From positions 1 to 6,710 of the forward strand of contig JAUXHF010000108.1 in assembly GCA_030621685.1 (NCBI GenBank): DNA of 6,710 nt, in the 5' to 3' direction. The notes under the pieces were generated by a model that ran no database searches, was not told the origin of the DNA, and was given only the letters and a program-made list of their open reading frames with translations. The position numbers and the translations under genes are program-made. The first letter of the stretch is position 1; every line of letters begins with the position of its first letter. This document shows positions 1 to 5,695 of the stretch, one piece after another. This stretch comes from Spirochaetota bacterium. GTDB lineage: Bacteria; Spirochaetota; UBA12135; COTS27.

Positions 1-1481
1 GCGCCAGAAAGCGTGCCTGCTGGAAAGGTAGCAGCGATAACATCAATAGCGTTAAGGTCTGGTTTTTTTTCAGCGGTTATGGTAGAGACAATATGTTGGA
101 TGCTTGAATACTTCTCTACCTTCATGAAATCTTCCACATGAACCGTGCCGGTTCGGGCTACTCTGCTAAGATCATTCCTACCTAAGTCCACAAGCATAAC
201 ATGCTCAGCACATTCTTTAGGGTCAGAAAGCATAGCCTTGGCATAGCTTTCATCTTCAGCTATATTTTTGCCACGAGGGGCAGAACCTGCAATAGGACGC
301 AGCAGCAGCTCATCTTGGTGTAGCCGTACCATAACTTCTGGCGAGGAGCCAGCTAATTGAAAGTCATCGAAATCCATGTAATATAAAAAAGGCGAAGGAT
401 TCAATATTTTCAGGCTTCTGTACAGCTCTAGGCCATGAAGGGCCGTTTTAAGAGAAAAGCGCTGAGAGAGTACCACTTGGATTATCTCGCCTTGGTAAAT
501 ATAGGAACGAGCTTGCTCTACTATCTTCTTGTAGTCTGGGTAGCTTATGGAAGAATCGAAAAAGGGAACAGCAGATGGGCTTTTTGTGCTTTCTTCGCTA
601 TTTTTGCTTTGTTCTTGCTGCTTGGTAAGGCGGCTTAACTCTTTAGCTAGAGCTGTTTGCTGGCTAGAGCTAGAGCTGCTGGATATTCTTGCATGAGAGG
701 CTGCCTGGCCTTGCTGGTAGGGCAGCTCTAAGGGCATGGCAATTTTAGCGGCTAGAGCATGAAGACGCGCTACTTCGCCATCATAAAGGCTGGCAAGTAA
801 GGTATTCGAGAATTTTGGAGCTAAGGCTGATTGGGAAGACTGGGAAGATTGGGCAGGGTTTTTGCTGATGCCATGCACCATGTCATGAAAGAGTTGCAGG
901 GCGCTTTTTGGCTGCCCGCTTAAAACTGTGGAGATGAGCTGAAGTTCTCTGCTAAGGTTATCGTAAACGGCTACCACCAATGGAAAGAGCAAGAGACCAT
1001 CTGGGAGCTGCAGCTTATCTTTTTTTACAGCAGGTATTTTTTCAAAATACTGCACAACTTCATAGCCTAAGTAACCAATGGCCCCGGCAAAAAAAGGTGG
1101 AAGTCTTTCATTTTCTGCCACGCGATAGCGCAGAAAATACTGGCCAACAAACTGCAAGGGATGGAAATTATGTTGGCTGAAATCTAAATGAAAGGCTAGC
1201 CGCTTGGTTTTCCCACTGGCTAATTGAATGTCTTCATAGCCACGTATTTGCCTGTTTTCTAAAGAGAGTTTGGCACGAGCACCAAGGGTAATAATGGAAT
1301 GGCGACCCACAGTCTCTCCCTTATGTACCGATTCTAAAAGAATATTCCCGCCTAATTTTTTAAGAAGTGAAAGTGGAGTATCGTAATCTGTAAGTAGGCT
1401 TAGGCTTATGGGCAGCGCCTCAAACTTTTCGGCTTGCTTAAGAAACTCTTTTTTGGGGGGATACAAACCTTGTTGACTCAT
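1..1481 (-). CDS. trpE: Anthranilate synthase component I, 3' end outside window
   Basis: Large subunit of anthranilate synthase, which converts chorismate and ammonia (from the TrpG glutaminase) to anthranilate in the cytoplasm, the first step of tryptophan synthesis. The frame is open from the ATG at 1481 to the window edge, giving 493 codons; TAA lies two codons upstream, so this is the first possible ATG. Residues 25-200 form the N-terminal domain and contain LLES (48-51), part of the Trp feedback site of the family. The chorismate-binding domain starts near 312 and shows NPSPF (361-365), LAGSSPE (376-382), PIAG (396-399), EHVMLVDLGRND (426-437), QHIVS (462-466) and FPAGTLSG (486-493). 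Alanine in PIAG favours TrpE over PabB, which usually has PIKG. About 100 C-terminal residues should lie off the window. Odd points: a linker of about 105 residues (205-310) with a seven-serine run, and GSAPRG where GTRPRG is usual. No clear Shine-Dalgarno precedes the start. trpG may follow to the left (inference). Confidence 0.97.
   Translation of the reverse strand, partial: MSQQGLYPPKKEFLKQAEKFEALPISLSLLTDYDTPLSLLKKLGGNILLESVHKGETVGRHSIITLGARAKLSLENRQIRGYEDIQLASGKTKRLAFHLDFSQHNFHPLQFVGQYFLRYRVAENERLPPFFAGAIGYLGYEVVQYFEKIPAVKKDKLQLPDGLLLFPLVVAVYDNLSRELQLISTVLSGQPKSALQLFHDMVHGISKNPAQSSQSSQSALAPKFSNTLLASLYDGEVARLHALAAKIAMPLELPYQQGQAASHARISSSSSSSQQTALAKELSRLTKQQEQSKNSEESTKSPSAVPFFDSSISYPDYKKIVEQARSYIYQGEIIQVVLSQRFSLKTALHGLELYRSLKILNPSPFLYYMDFDDFQLAGSSPEVMVRLHQDELLLRPIAGSAPRGKNIAEDESYAKAMLSDPKECAEHVMLVDLGRNDLSRVARTGTVHVEDFMKVEKYSSIQHIVSTITAEKKPDLNAIDVIAATFPAGTLSG
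552..869 (-). other. Expanded low-complexity linker within trpE
   Basis: This segment encodes TrpE residues about 205-310, between the N-terminal regulatory domain and the chorismate-binding domain. It is rich in Ser, Gln, Lys and Ala, with repeated QSS (211-217), a run of seven serines (267-273) and a charged KQQEQSKNSEESTKS stretch. The reading frame is intact and conserved motifs resume directly after it, so this is an insertion or linker expansion and not a frameshift. TrpE proteins of about 500-520 residues have much shorter linkers. Confidence 0.75.
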
Positions 1482-1542
1482 GAATTATTTTTATTTTAAC
1501 TCTCTGTGCCTTTGTTTTAGCTTGGCTTGGCTTTAATGAGCC

Positions 1543-1569
1543 GATATATATCTGTGCTAAACATGTCAG
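1543..1569 (-). promoter_or_regulatory. Weak candidate promoter for trpE
   Basis: On the minus strand, CTGACA (1564-1569; five of six bases of TTGACA) is followed after 15 bases by TATATC (1543-1548; four of six bases of TATAAT). The spacing is short and the -10 is poor, so the call is tentative. It is listed because it lies immediately downstream of the repeat array and about 60 bases before the trpE ATG. Confidence 0.3.
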
Positions 1570-1636
1570 GCTAAATTCTGCGGCTAAATTTGTTGCTAAA
1601 TTCTTCTACTAAATTCTTCTGCTAAATTCTGCGGCT
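1556..1636 (-). repeat. AATTTAG(C) array, about 13-base period, upstream of trpE
   Basis: Five copies of AATTTAG (CTAAATT on the plus strand, starting at 1571, 1584, 1596, 1609 and 1622) are spaced 13, 12, 13 and 13 bases. A degenerate copy, GCTAAA at 1556, extends the series on one side and GCTTA at 1634 on the other. The 16-base word GCTAAATTCTGCGGCT occurs at both ends (1570-1585 and 1621-1636). The period is not a multiple of three and the frames hit stops, so it is not coding. It ends beside the candidate trpE promoter, which suggests a multi-site regulator target or an RNA element. It may also be only a local tandem duplication. Confidence 0.8.
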
Positions 1637-1688
1637 TACGAGCATAGCAAGCCTAGGGTTTAGCGTTTAGATGAAAAAAGTGGTTATT

Positions 1689-2084
1689 TCATTCTTCAAG
1701 TGCTAGCATAAGCTGCTTTTTTAAGGAAAGAAGCCGCATGCGCATAGGGTCAGTATGGACTGCTTCATGGTTTTCTGGCGATGAAGCATTTTCGGCTGAA
1801 GGCATGCTGGCAAGCGAGGTTGTTCCTTCAAGCTGGCTATCGGCTACGTTCAAAAGCATGAACATAAACAAACGTTCACGAGAAAGCAAGGGCATGGCTT
1901 TGCGTGCCGTTGTAATTTGCTGGTTGATGTGTGAGGCTAATTTAAGAAAACGTTCGCGGCTTTGATGCTCCCCAAGTTTTATTTTATAGGGCATGCCATC
2001 TAGCCGTATTTGCAAGCTAGCTTCAGCAGCTTGCTTGGCAGCCTTGCTAGGCTTGGGGGCGCTACTTGACGTTAAAAGGTTCAT
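1689..2084 (-). CDS. zapA: ZapA-like cell division protein
   Basis: Probably ZapA, a small cytoplasmic protein that binds FtsZ and promotes bundling of its filaments in the division ring. The 131-residue product has the family layout: an N-terminal beta segment (LQIRLDGMPYKIKLG, 24-38), a helix with FLKLASHINQQI (46-57), then LLSRERLFMFMLLNVAD (66-82), matching the usual S-x-E-R...A-L-N-I-A-D block, and a C-terminal helix (LLSLKKQLMLALEE, 118-131). ZapA proteins are usually about 80-110 residues. The extra length comes from an Ala/Ser/Lys-rich N-terminus (1-22) and a polar insert (88-115). It starts 12 bases after the coiled-coil gene and has no Shine-Dalgarno, so translational coupling is likely (inference). 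Position downstream of pheT supports the call, since pheST and zapA are also neighbours in B. subtilis. The assignment is from motif memory; a divergent paralogue cannot be excluded. Confidence 0.75.
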   Translation of the reverse strand: MNLLTSSSAPKPSKAAKQAAEASLQIRLDGMPYKIKLGEHQSRERFLKLASHINQQITTARKAMPLLSRERLFMFMLLNVADSQLEGTTSLASMPSAENASSPENHEAVHTDPMRMRLLSLKKQLMLALEE

Positions 2085-2096
2085 AGGAAATGCTTT

Positions 2097-2819
2097 TTAA
2101 GATATTGCCGAAAAGAATTCTTCATCGCTTAGCATTTTGTTCTTGTTGCTATTGCTGTTGCTATTGTTATTGTTATTGGCATGTTCTTGTTTTGCCATGG
2201 GCTTGCTTGTTTCGGCGAAGGGGTCGCTTTCATCGCCATGACTAGCATCATGAAGCCAAGATGAATGAGTTTCTGAAGCCTTGTTATTTACTTGAGAAGC
2301 TGTATTTCCTTGAGTTTTTTGGGCTGTTTCTGCAGGGGCTGTTGGAGCTGTTTCTGCAGGAGCTGCAGGAGCTATAGGCATAGCTTTTATTGGCATAGCT
2401 TCTAAACTATCTTTAGCTTCATGAGTATATTCAAATTTCCGTGAAGGTTTTCCTGGGGTTGCTTTAGATGTTTCAGTGTCCGCAGAAGGCTGCGGAGGTG
2501 TTGTATCAGCTTGAAGGGTTTCTTTTGTTTCAGGTTTTTGCGGGGCTTCTTCAAGGCAGGCTTCTATATTTTGGCGGAGAACATAGAGCATTTCCTTGAT
2601 ACGCTGTTCATGTTTTTGGCATGCATCTAATTTTTTTTGTAAAGCCTGAATTTCGGCTTTCTGATTAGAATTTTCGCTTGTCTTGGCGCTTTGTTTTTTC
2701 TCCTGCAGAAGCTCATCGGCAGATTTAAGGAGCTTTTCTTTCAAAGAGCCATTTTTAGTGATGAGAGCATCAATAAGTTTTTCAATATGACTCATTTCTT
2801 TTTCAAGAGTATCGTTCAT
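2097..2819 (-). CDS. Coiled-coil protein with low-complexity C-terminus, possibly ZapB-like
   Basis: I do not recognise this 240-residue protein as a named family. Residues 1-45 form a predicted coiled coil (Leu/Ile at heptad-like spacing in EKLIDALITKNGSLKEKLL), followed by a second helix at about 54-91 (ALQKKLDACQKHEQRIKEML). Residues 92-228 are disordered-looking and rich in Pro, Ala, Thr, Ser and Glu, with repeated AMPI (141-144, 146-149) and APAETA (153-158, 161-166), ending in an Asn/Ser tract (215-228). A short tail, MLSDEEFFSAIS (229-240), is again ordered-looking and acidic/aromatic. There is no signal peptide or membrane segment, so it should be cytoplasmic. Small coiled-coil proteins encoded just before zapA (ZapB-like, TIGR02449-like) have a similar N-terminal pattern, so a division-ring role is plausible but inferred. 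The ATG at 2819 is chosen because a G-run ribosome site and a promoter precede it. Confidence 0.88.
   Translation of the reverse strand: MNDTLEKEMSHIEKLIDALITKNGSLKEKLLKSADELLQEKKQSAKTSENSNQKAEIQALQKKLDACQKHEQRIKEMLYVLRQNIEACLEEAPQKPETKETLQADTTPPQPSADTETSKATPGKPSRKFEYTHEAKDSLEAMPIKAMPIAPAAPAETAPTAPAETAQKTQGNTASQVNNKASETHSSWLHDASHGDESDPFAETSKPMAKQEHANNNNNSNSNSNKNKMLSDEEFFSAIS
2136..2177 (-). repeat. Trinucleotide (AAY/AGY) microsatellite encoding an Asn/Ser tract
   Basis: Fourteen codons, mostly AAC or AAT alternating with AGC, encode residues 215-228 of the coiled-coil protein (N5 followed by alternating S and N, with two Lys near the end). Slippage here would keep the frame, so the tract can vary in length between strains without disrupting the tail that follows. 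Confidence 0.75.
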
Positions 2820-2824
2820 GGTTT

Positions 2825-2829
2825 CCCCC
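2825..2829 (-). promoter_or_regulatory. G-run ribosome binding site
   Basis: On the minus strand GGGGG followed by AAACC lies directly before the ATG at 2819. With a five-base spacer it can act as a Shine-Dalgarno sequence. It is the only purine-rich site at good spacing before any of the complete starts in the window, and it supports the chosen start of the coiled-coil gene. Confidence 0.55.
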
Positions 2830-2862
2830 GTTTTATATTCTAGCTACTTTATATTGATAGAG

Positions 2863-2874
2863 TAAGCTAGCTTA
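2863..2874. promoter_or_regulatory. Palindrome TAAGCTAGCTTA at predicted transcription start
   Basis: A perfect 12-base palindrome sits where a repressor operator would block the candidate promoter. Its core AAGCTAGCTT recurs at 2992-3001 in the same intergenic region and at 2014-2023 inside zapA. The operator role is inferred from position only; the related CTAG-rich words common in this sequence weaken it. Confidence 0.4.
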
Positions 2875-2902
2875 TTATAAAGGAAAGAGTATAAATTAAC
2901 CA
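2874..2902 (-). promoter_or_regulatory. Candidate promoter for the coiled-coil/zapA operon
   Basis: A perfect TATAAT (minus strand, 2874-2879) is preceded at 17 bases by TGGTTA (2897-2902), a weak match to TTGACA. Transcription would begin near 2867, giving an untranslated leader of about 47 bases before the ATG at 2819. The palindrome TAAGCTAGCTTA (2863-2874) abuts the -10 and covers the expected start point. Confidence 0.5.
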
Positions 2903-2951
2903 GAAATTAAGTAGCTAGTATTAAAAATTCCTGCAAAATGCTTGCTTTAGC

Positions 2952-2972
2952 TTATTTTAGCTATTTGAAAGA
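2952..2972. repeat. 21-base direct repeat, copy 1
   Basis: Exact copy of the 21 bases at 3008-3028, beginning TTATTTTAGC and ending TTTGAAAGA on the plus strand. The two copies start 56 bases apart. Both lie in the pheT 3' untranslated region, upstream of the candidate promoter of the coiled-coil gene. Confidence 0.8.
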
Positions 2973-3007
2973 CTGTGCCTAGAAAGTTTTAAAGCTAGCT
3001 TATGTTA

Positions 3008-3028
3008 TTATTTTAGCTATTTGAAAGA
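3008..3028. repeat. 21-base direct repeat, copy 2
   Basis: Second exact copy of the repeat at 2952-2972. An AAGCTAGCTT palindrome (2992-3001) lies between the two copies. Either a local duplication or a paired binding site would explain it. Confidence 0.8.
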
Positions 3029-3061
3029 GCTGCATATATAAATGAGTAGCAGTGCATTTAT

Positions 3062-5689
3062 TTAGCGAAGAGAGAAGCTATGTTTTTTTTGTAATTTTGC
3101 TACTATTGCCAGCATCCAAGAATCGACTTCTTCCCGAGTAAGAGTGCGTTTTACAGAACAGAATTCTAATCGAAAAACACATGATTTCTTCCCTTGAGCG
3201 ATGCCCTTCCCACGATAGACCTGAGTAAGCTTTACAGCGCTAATAAAATTATGAGCCGTACGGATATCGGCATAGAAAGCAGCCATTGTTTGGGCATCAT
3301 TGACTACTATAGCTAAGTCTCGAATTAAAGAGGGATAGATGGAAATGGCTGTATAGGATTTTCGTTGCTTGGCCTTTGCATGTTGTGTTTTGGCTGTTTG
3401 GAATAAGCGTTCTAAGTTTAGCTCGGCAAAATACACGGCATGCTTGCTTTTCATGCCGAAAAAACGAAGCGTTTTGTTAGAGACTCTGGCAATAAGGCCT
3501 ATTGGTTGTTTGGCTAAAAGCACTTGCAGGCTCTCATTTGTGTCAAAGCAATGCAGCGAGGAGAGGAAATTAGGCAAAACTGAATCAGCAGAAAGAGGCT
3601 GAAATTCAATGGCACTCTTTGCCGAGGCCGGTAAAGTGGCATAAATAAACGAAGAAACATCGCCGCTTATCGTATAGAAATCTTCTGTAGGAAGAGGGTC
3701 TTTCCAGAAAGTTTTCTCATCGACAAAAGCTAAAAGAAAGCTCATTTTACGTATTTCATTACACTCGGGAAACAAACTTTGTTCTGGCATAGGCTGATGA
3801 GCGGCAAAACCAGCCTTGGGCGCTTCAATTTTTGTAGCCTCTACAGGAGGGGGCAGGGGCAGGGGCGGGAGCAGGAGCGGGGGCGTAACGGGAATAAAAA
3901 CATGAGCTAATTCAAAAAAACGAGTAGGGCTACTACGGACGATGCGCCCGCCCTTGCCTTTTGCTCTATTTGTTTGCAGGGCTTTTAGCAATCCGTAAAG
4001 GCCGCTACGGCGAAGTAGCGTGAAATTGCTTAGCGTGGGGTTTTGTAGTTGCAAGTAGTTTGCTAGGGGTTCAGCGCTGAATTCAACGAAGGCATCTTCT
4101 GTAAAAGGATAGCTATAATTCTCTTTGTAGCCGAGGGCTTGGGCATGCTCTGCGGCTAATGGCTCGTGTTCATCTAGGTTCTGATAGCTACTATGCACCG
4201 CCGATGAAGAACCTTCGGGTATGGCATTGTAGCCATACACACGAGCGATTTCTTCTAAGATATCCCATTCATATTGGACGTCATTTCGGAAGATTGGAAT
4301 TTCAAGGTTGAGGGTTTCTTCATCTTCTGCTTTTATTGTAAAGGCTAAGGCAGAAAGCGATTTTTTAATAAACGCTTTCGAAATATGCTTGGTTAAAGAA
4401 AGCGAAAGCAGGGTCTCTACTTTTTTATACGTTAAGCTTACTTCTTTAGGCTGGGGAGGCTTGGGAAAAACTTGTTTTAGATGAGAGCTTACGCTAGCCC
4501 CGCAAAGGTTTTGGTAAAGCGAGACAGCACGCTGCAAGGCAACATGACAAAGTGCAGAGCAGACGCCGTTTTCAAAGCGCTTGCCAGAGTCTGTGTAAAG
4601 GTCATGGCGTCTTATGGTCTGCTTAATAAGCTGGGGATTAAAAACAGCCGCTTCAAGATAAATACGAGTCGTTTTTTGAGAAATTCCGCTGCGTAATCCG
4701 CCCATTACTCCAGCAAAACCGATAGGCTCTATGCCATCAGTAATAACAACATCATCGGGAACAAGTGTTTTTTTTTCGCCGCCCAGCACGGTAAGACATT
4801 CGCCAGATTTGGCGCGGCGAACGCCTATACGCTTGCTTGCCATCTTATCTGCATCAAAGGCATGCAGCGGCTGTCCATGCTCGAGCATAACAAGGTTGGT
4901 GATGTCTACGACATTGTTGATGGATCGCAGCCCGTGATGGTAAAGTCGCTGGCGCAGCCAGCTCGGCGAGGCTGCTACTTGCAAACCATCTAGAGCGATG
5001 AGGCAGTAACGCTGTGCCAAACTAGCTTCTTCGATAAAAACTTGCAAATCGTCTTGTTCTAGGATGGCCTTGCTTGGCAACACTGGCGATGCAACTTGAA
5101 TATCTTGATTGGCGAAGGGCAGCTCTAGCAAGGCCGCCACTTCTCTTGCCATAGATACAAGGTTCATGGCATTTGTTCGGTTAGAAGTAAATTCGATATC
5201 GAAAAGCAAGTCGGGATCTCCCAGATAAGATTGAATGGGATCTTCTATTTTAGCCGTTTCGGGCAGTACCCAAATTGTCTCACTTTCATCTTCTTTGCCA
5301 AGCTCAGCCAAAGAACATATCATGCCAAAAGAAGCCTGGCCGCGTATACGGGCCTTGCCAATTTTCAGGCCGCCGGGGAGTTTGCAGCCAAGACTGGCGT
5401 AGGCGATATTTTGATTGGCTTCAACATTGCTGGCGCCACAGACCACCATAGCTTCTTGCACTTTAGCATCCTTGAAAAATTGAACCTTGAGTAAAGAAAG
5501 CGTGTCAGCATTAGGATGTTTTTGTTTAGTTAAGGTTTTTCCTATAAGAAGCCCTTTGGGGGCGACATTAACATGCTTTAGGGAAACAACCTCAAAGCCA
5601 GAAACCGTAAGTTTTTCTGCCAGAGCCGAAGCGCTGAGATCTTCAGGAATATCAAGATATTCTTTAAGCCAATTAAGCGAAAGAATCAT
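3062..5689 (-). CDS. pheT: Phenylalanyl-tRNA synthetase beta subunit
   Basis: Beta subunit of the cytoplasmic (alpha-beta)2 enzyme that charges tRNA-Phe; it binds tRNA and carries the editing site that hydrolyses mischarged Tyr-tRNA-Phe. At 875 residues it is longer than the usual ~800. Domains in order: N-terminal B1 (1-40), EMAP/OB-type tRNA-binding domain (41-155; VCGASNV, LPGGLKIGKARIRG), B3/4 editing domain (about 215-395; GQPLHAFD, GFAGVMGG), B5 domain (412-490; FRNDVQYEWDILEEIARVYG), synthetase-like core (500-770; LQNPTLSNFTLLRRSGL) and FDX-ACB anticodon-binding domain (778-875). By alignment from memory to E. coli, the editing residues His261, Glu334, Thr354 and Ala356 correspond to His276, Glu346, Thr366 and Ser368. 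Odd points: a proline-rich insertion (603-615), RFENGVC (371-377) where RFERGVD is usual, and an A9 run at codons 305-308. The ATG lies six bases after the pheS stop with no Shine-Dalgarno (TCCCCC between), suggesting coupled translation. Confidence 0.99.
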   Translation of the reverse strand: MILSLNWLKEYLDIPEDLSASALAEKLTVSGFEVVSLKHVNVAPKGLLIGKTLTKQKHPNADTLSLLKVQFFKDAKVQEAMVVCGASNVEANQNIAYASLGCKLPGGLKIGKARIRGQASFGMICSLAELGKEDESETIWVLPETAKIEDPIQSYLGDPDLLFDIEFTSNRTNAMNLVSMAREVAALLELPFANQDIQVASPVLPSKAILEQDDLQVFIEEASLAQRYCLIALDGLQVAASPSWLRQRLYHHGLRSINNVVDITNLVMLEHGQPLHAFDADKMASKRIGVRRAKSGECLTVLGGEKKTLVPDDVVITDGIEPIGFAGVMGGLRSGISQKTTRIYLEAAVFNPQLIKQTIRRHDLYTDSGKRFENGVCSALCHVALQRAVSLYQNLCGASVSSHLKQVFPKPPQPKEVSLTYKKVETLLSLSLTKHISKAFIKKSLSALAFTIKAEDEETLNLEIPIFRNDVQYEWDILEEIARVYGYNAIPEGSSSAVHSSYQNLDEHEPLAAEHAQALGYKENYSYPFTEDAFVEFSAEPLANYLQLQNPTLSNFTLLRRSGLYGLLKALQTNRAKGKGGRIVRSSPTRFFELAHVFIPVTPPLLLPPLPLPPPVEATKIEAPKAGFAAHQPMPEQSLFPECNEIRKMSFLLAFVDEKTFWKDPLPTEDFYTISGDVSSFIYATLPASAKSAIEFQPLSADSVLPNFLSSLHCFDTNESLQVLLAKQPIGLIARVSNKTLRFFGMKSKHAVYFAELNLERLFQTAKTQHAKAKQRKSYTAISIYPSLIRDLAIVVNDAQTMAAFYADIRTAHNFISAVKLTQVYRGKGIAQGKKSCVFRLEFCSVKRTLTREEVDSWMLAIVAKLQKKHSFSLR
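3845..3883 (-). repeat. GGGGCA-type repeat encoding the PheT proline tract; possible G-quadruplex on plus strand
   Basis: The plus strand carries G-runs of 5, 4, 4 and 3 separated by 1-2 bases (3849-3869), and another G5 at 3879-3883. On the coding strand this reads as Pro/Leu codons for PheT residues 603-615. The insert joins the synthetase-like core (after FFELAHVFIP, 591-600) to the following domain. The G-runs are on the template strand, so the mRNA itself is C-rich here. Confidence 0.7.
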
Positions 5690-5695
5690 GGGGGA

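Larger units (their letters stand above)
1482..1688. other. Intergenic region between zapA and trpE
   Basis: This 207-base non-coding gap holds the AATTTAG array (1556-1636) and a weak promoter candidate for trpE. On the minus strand it contains no TGG codon, so a Trp-rich leader peptide of the classical attenuator type is absent. Two short reading frames of 7 and 15 codons exist but have nothing to support them. The only hairpin near the array is a 4-bp stem (1529-1542) with no U-run after it. I see no convincing intrinsic terminator for the zapA transcript, so read-through into trpE remains possible. Confidence 0.7.
2820..3061. other. Intergenic region between pheT and the coiled-coil gene
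   Basis: This 242-base A/T-rich gap contains a 21-base direct repeat, two AAGCTAGCTT palindromes, a promoter candidate and a G-run ribosome site. No GC-rich hairpin with a U-run is visible after the pheT stop, so pheST transcription may end by a factor-dependent mechanism or read through. No open reading frame worth calling is present. Confidence 0.7.

Noticed and set aside
435..638. Plus-strand frame with a hydrophobic, membrane-like translation
   Set aside because: It is antisense to the trpE chorismate-binding domain and linker, where the minus-strand frame shows clear family motifs; the hydrophobicity follows from the complement of polar codons.
1..1481. trpE as a truncated pseudogene because no stop is seen
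   Set aside because: The frame is intact with all expected motifs up to base 1; the missing C-terminus is a window-edge effect.
1556..1636. CRISPR-like array
   Set aside because: Units are 7 bases at about 13-base spacing with similar intervening sequence; CRISPR repeats and spacers are each over 20 bases.
1482..1688. trp attenuator, TRAP site or TrpR operator before trpE
   Set aside because: No TGG codon on the minus strand, no closely spaced (G/U)AG triplets, no GTACTAGTTAACTAGTAC-like operator and no terminator hairpin with a U-run.
2948..2963. Hairpin TAGCT-TATTTT-AGCTA as a terminator after pheT
   Set aside because: A 5-bp, A/T-rich stem without a following U-run on the minus strand is too weak to call.
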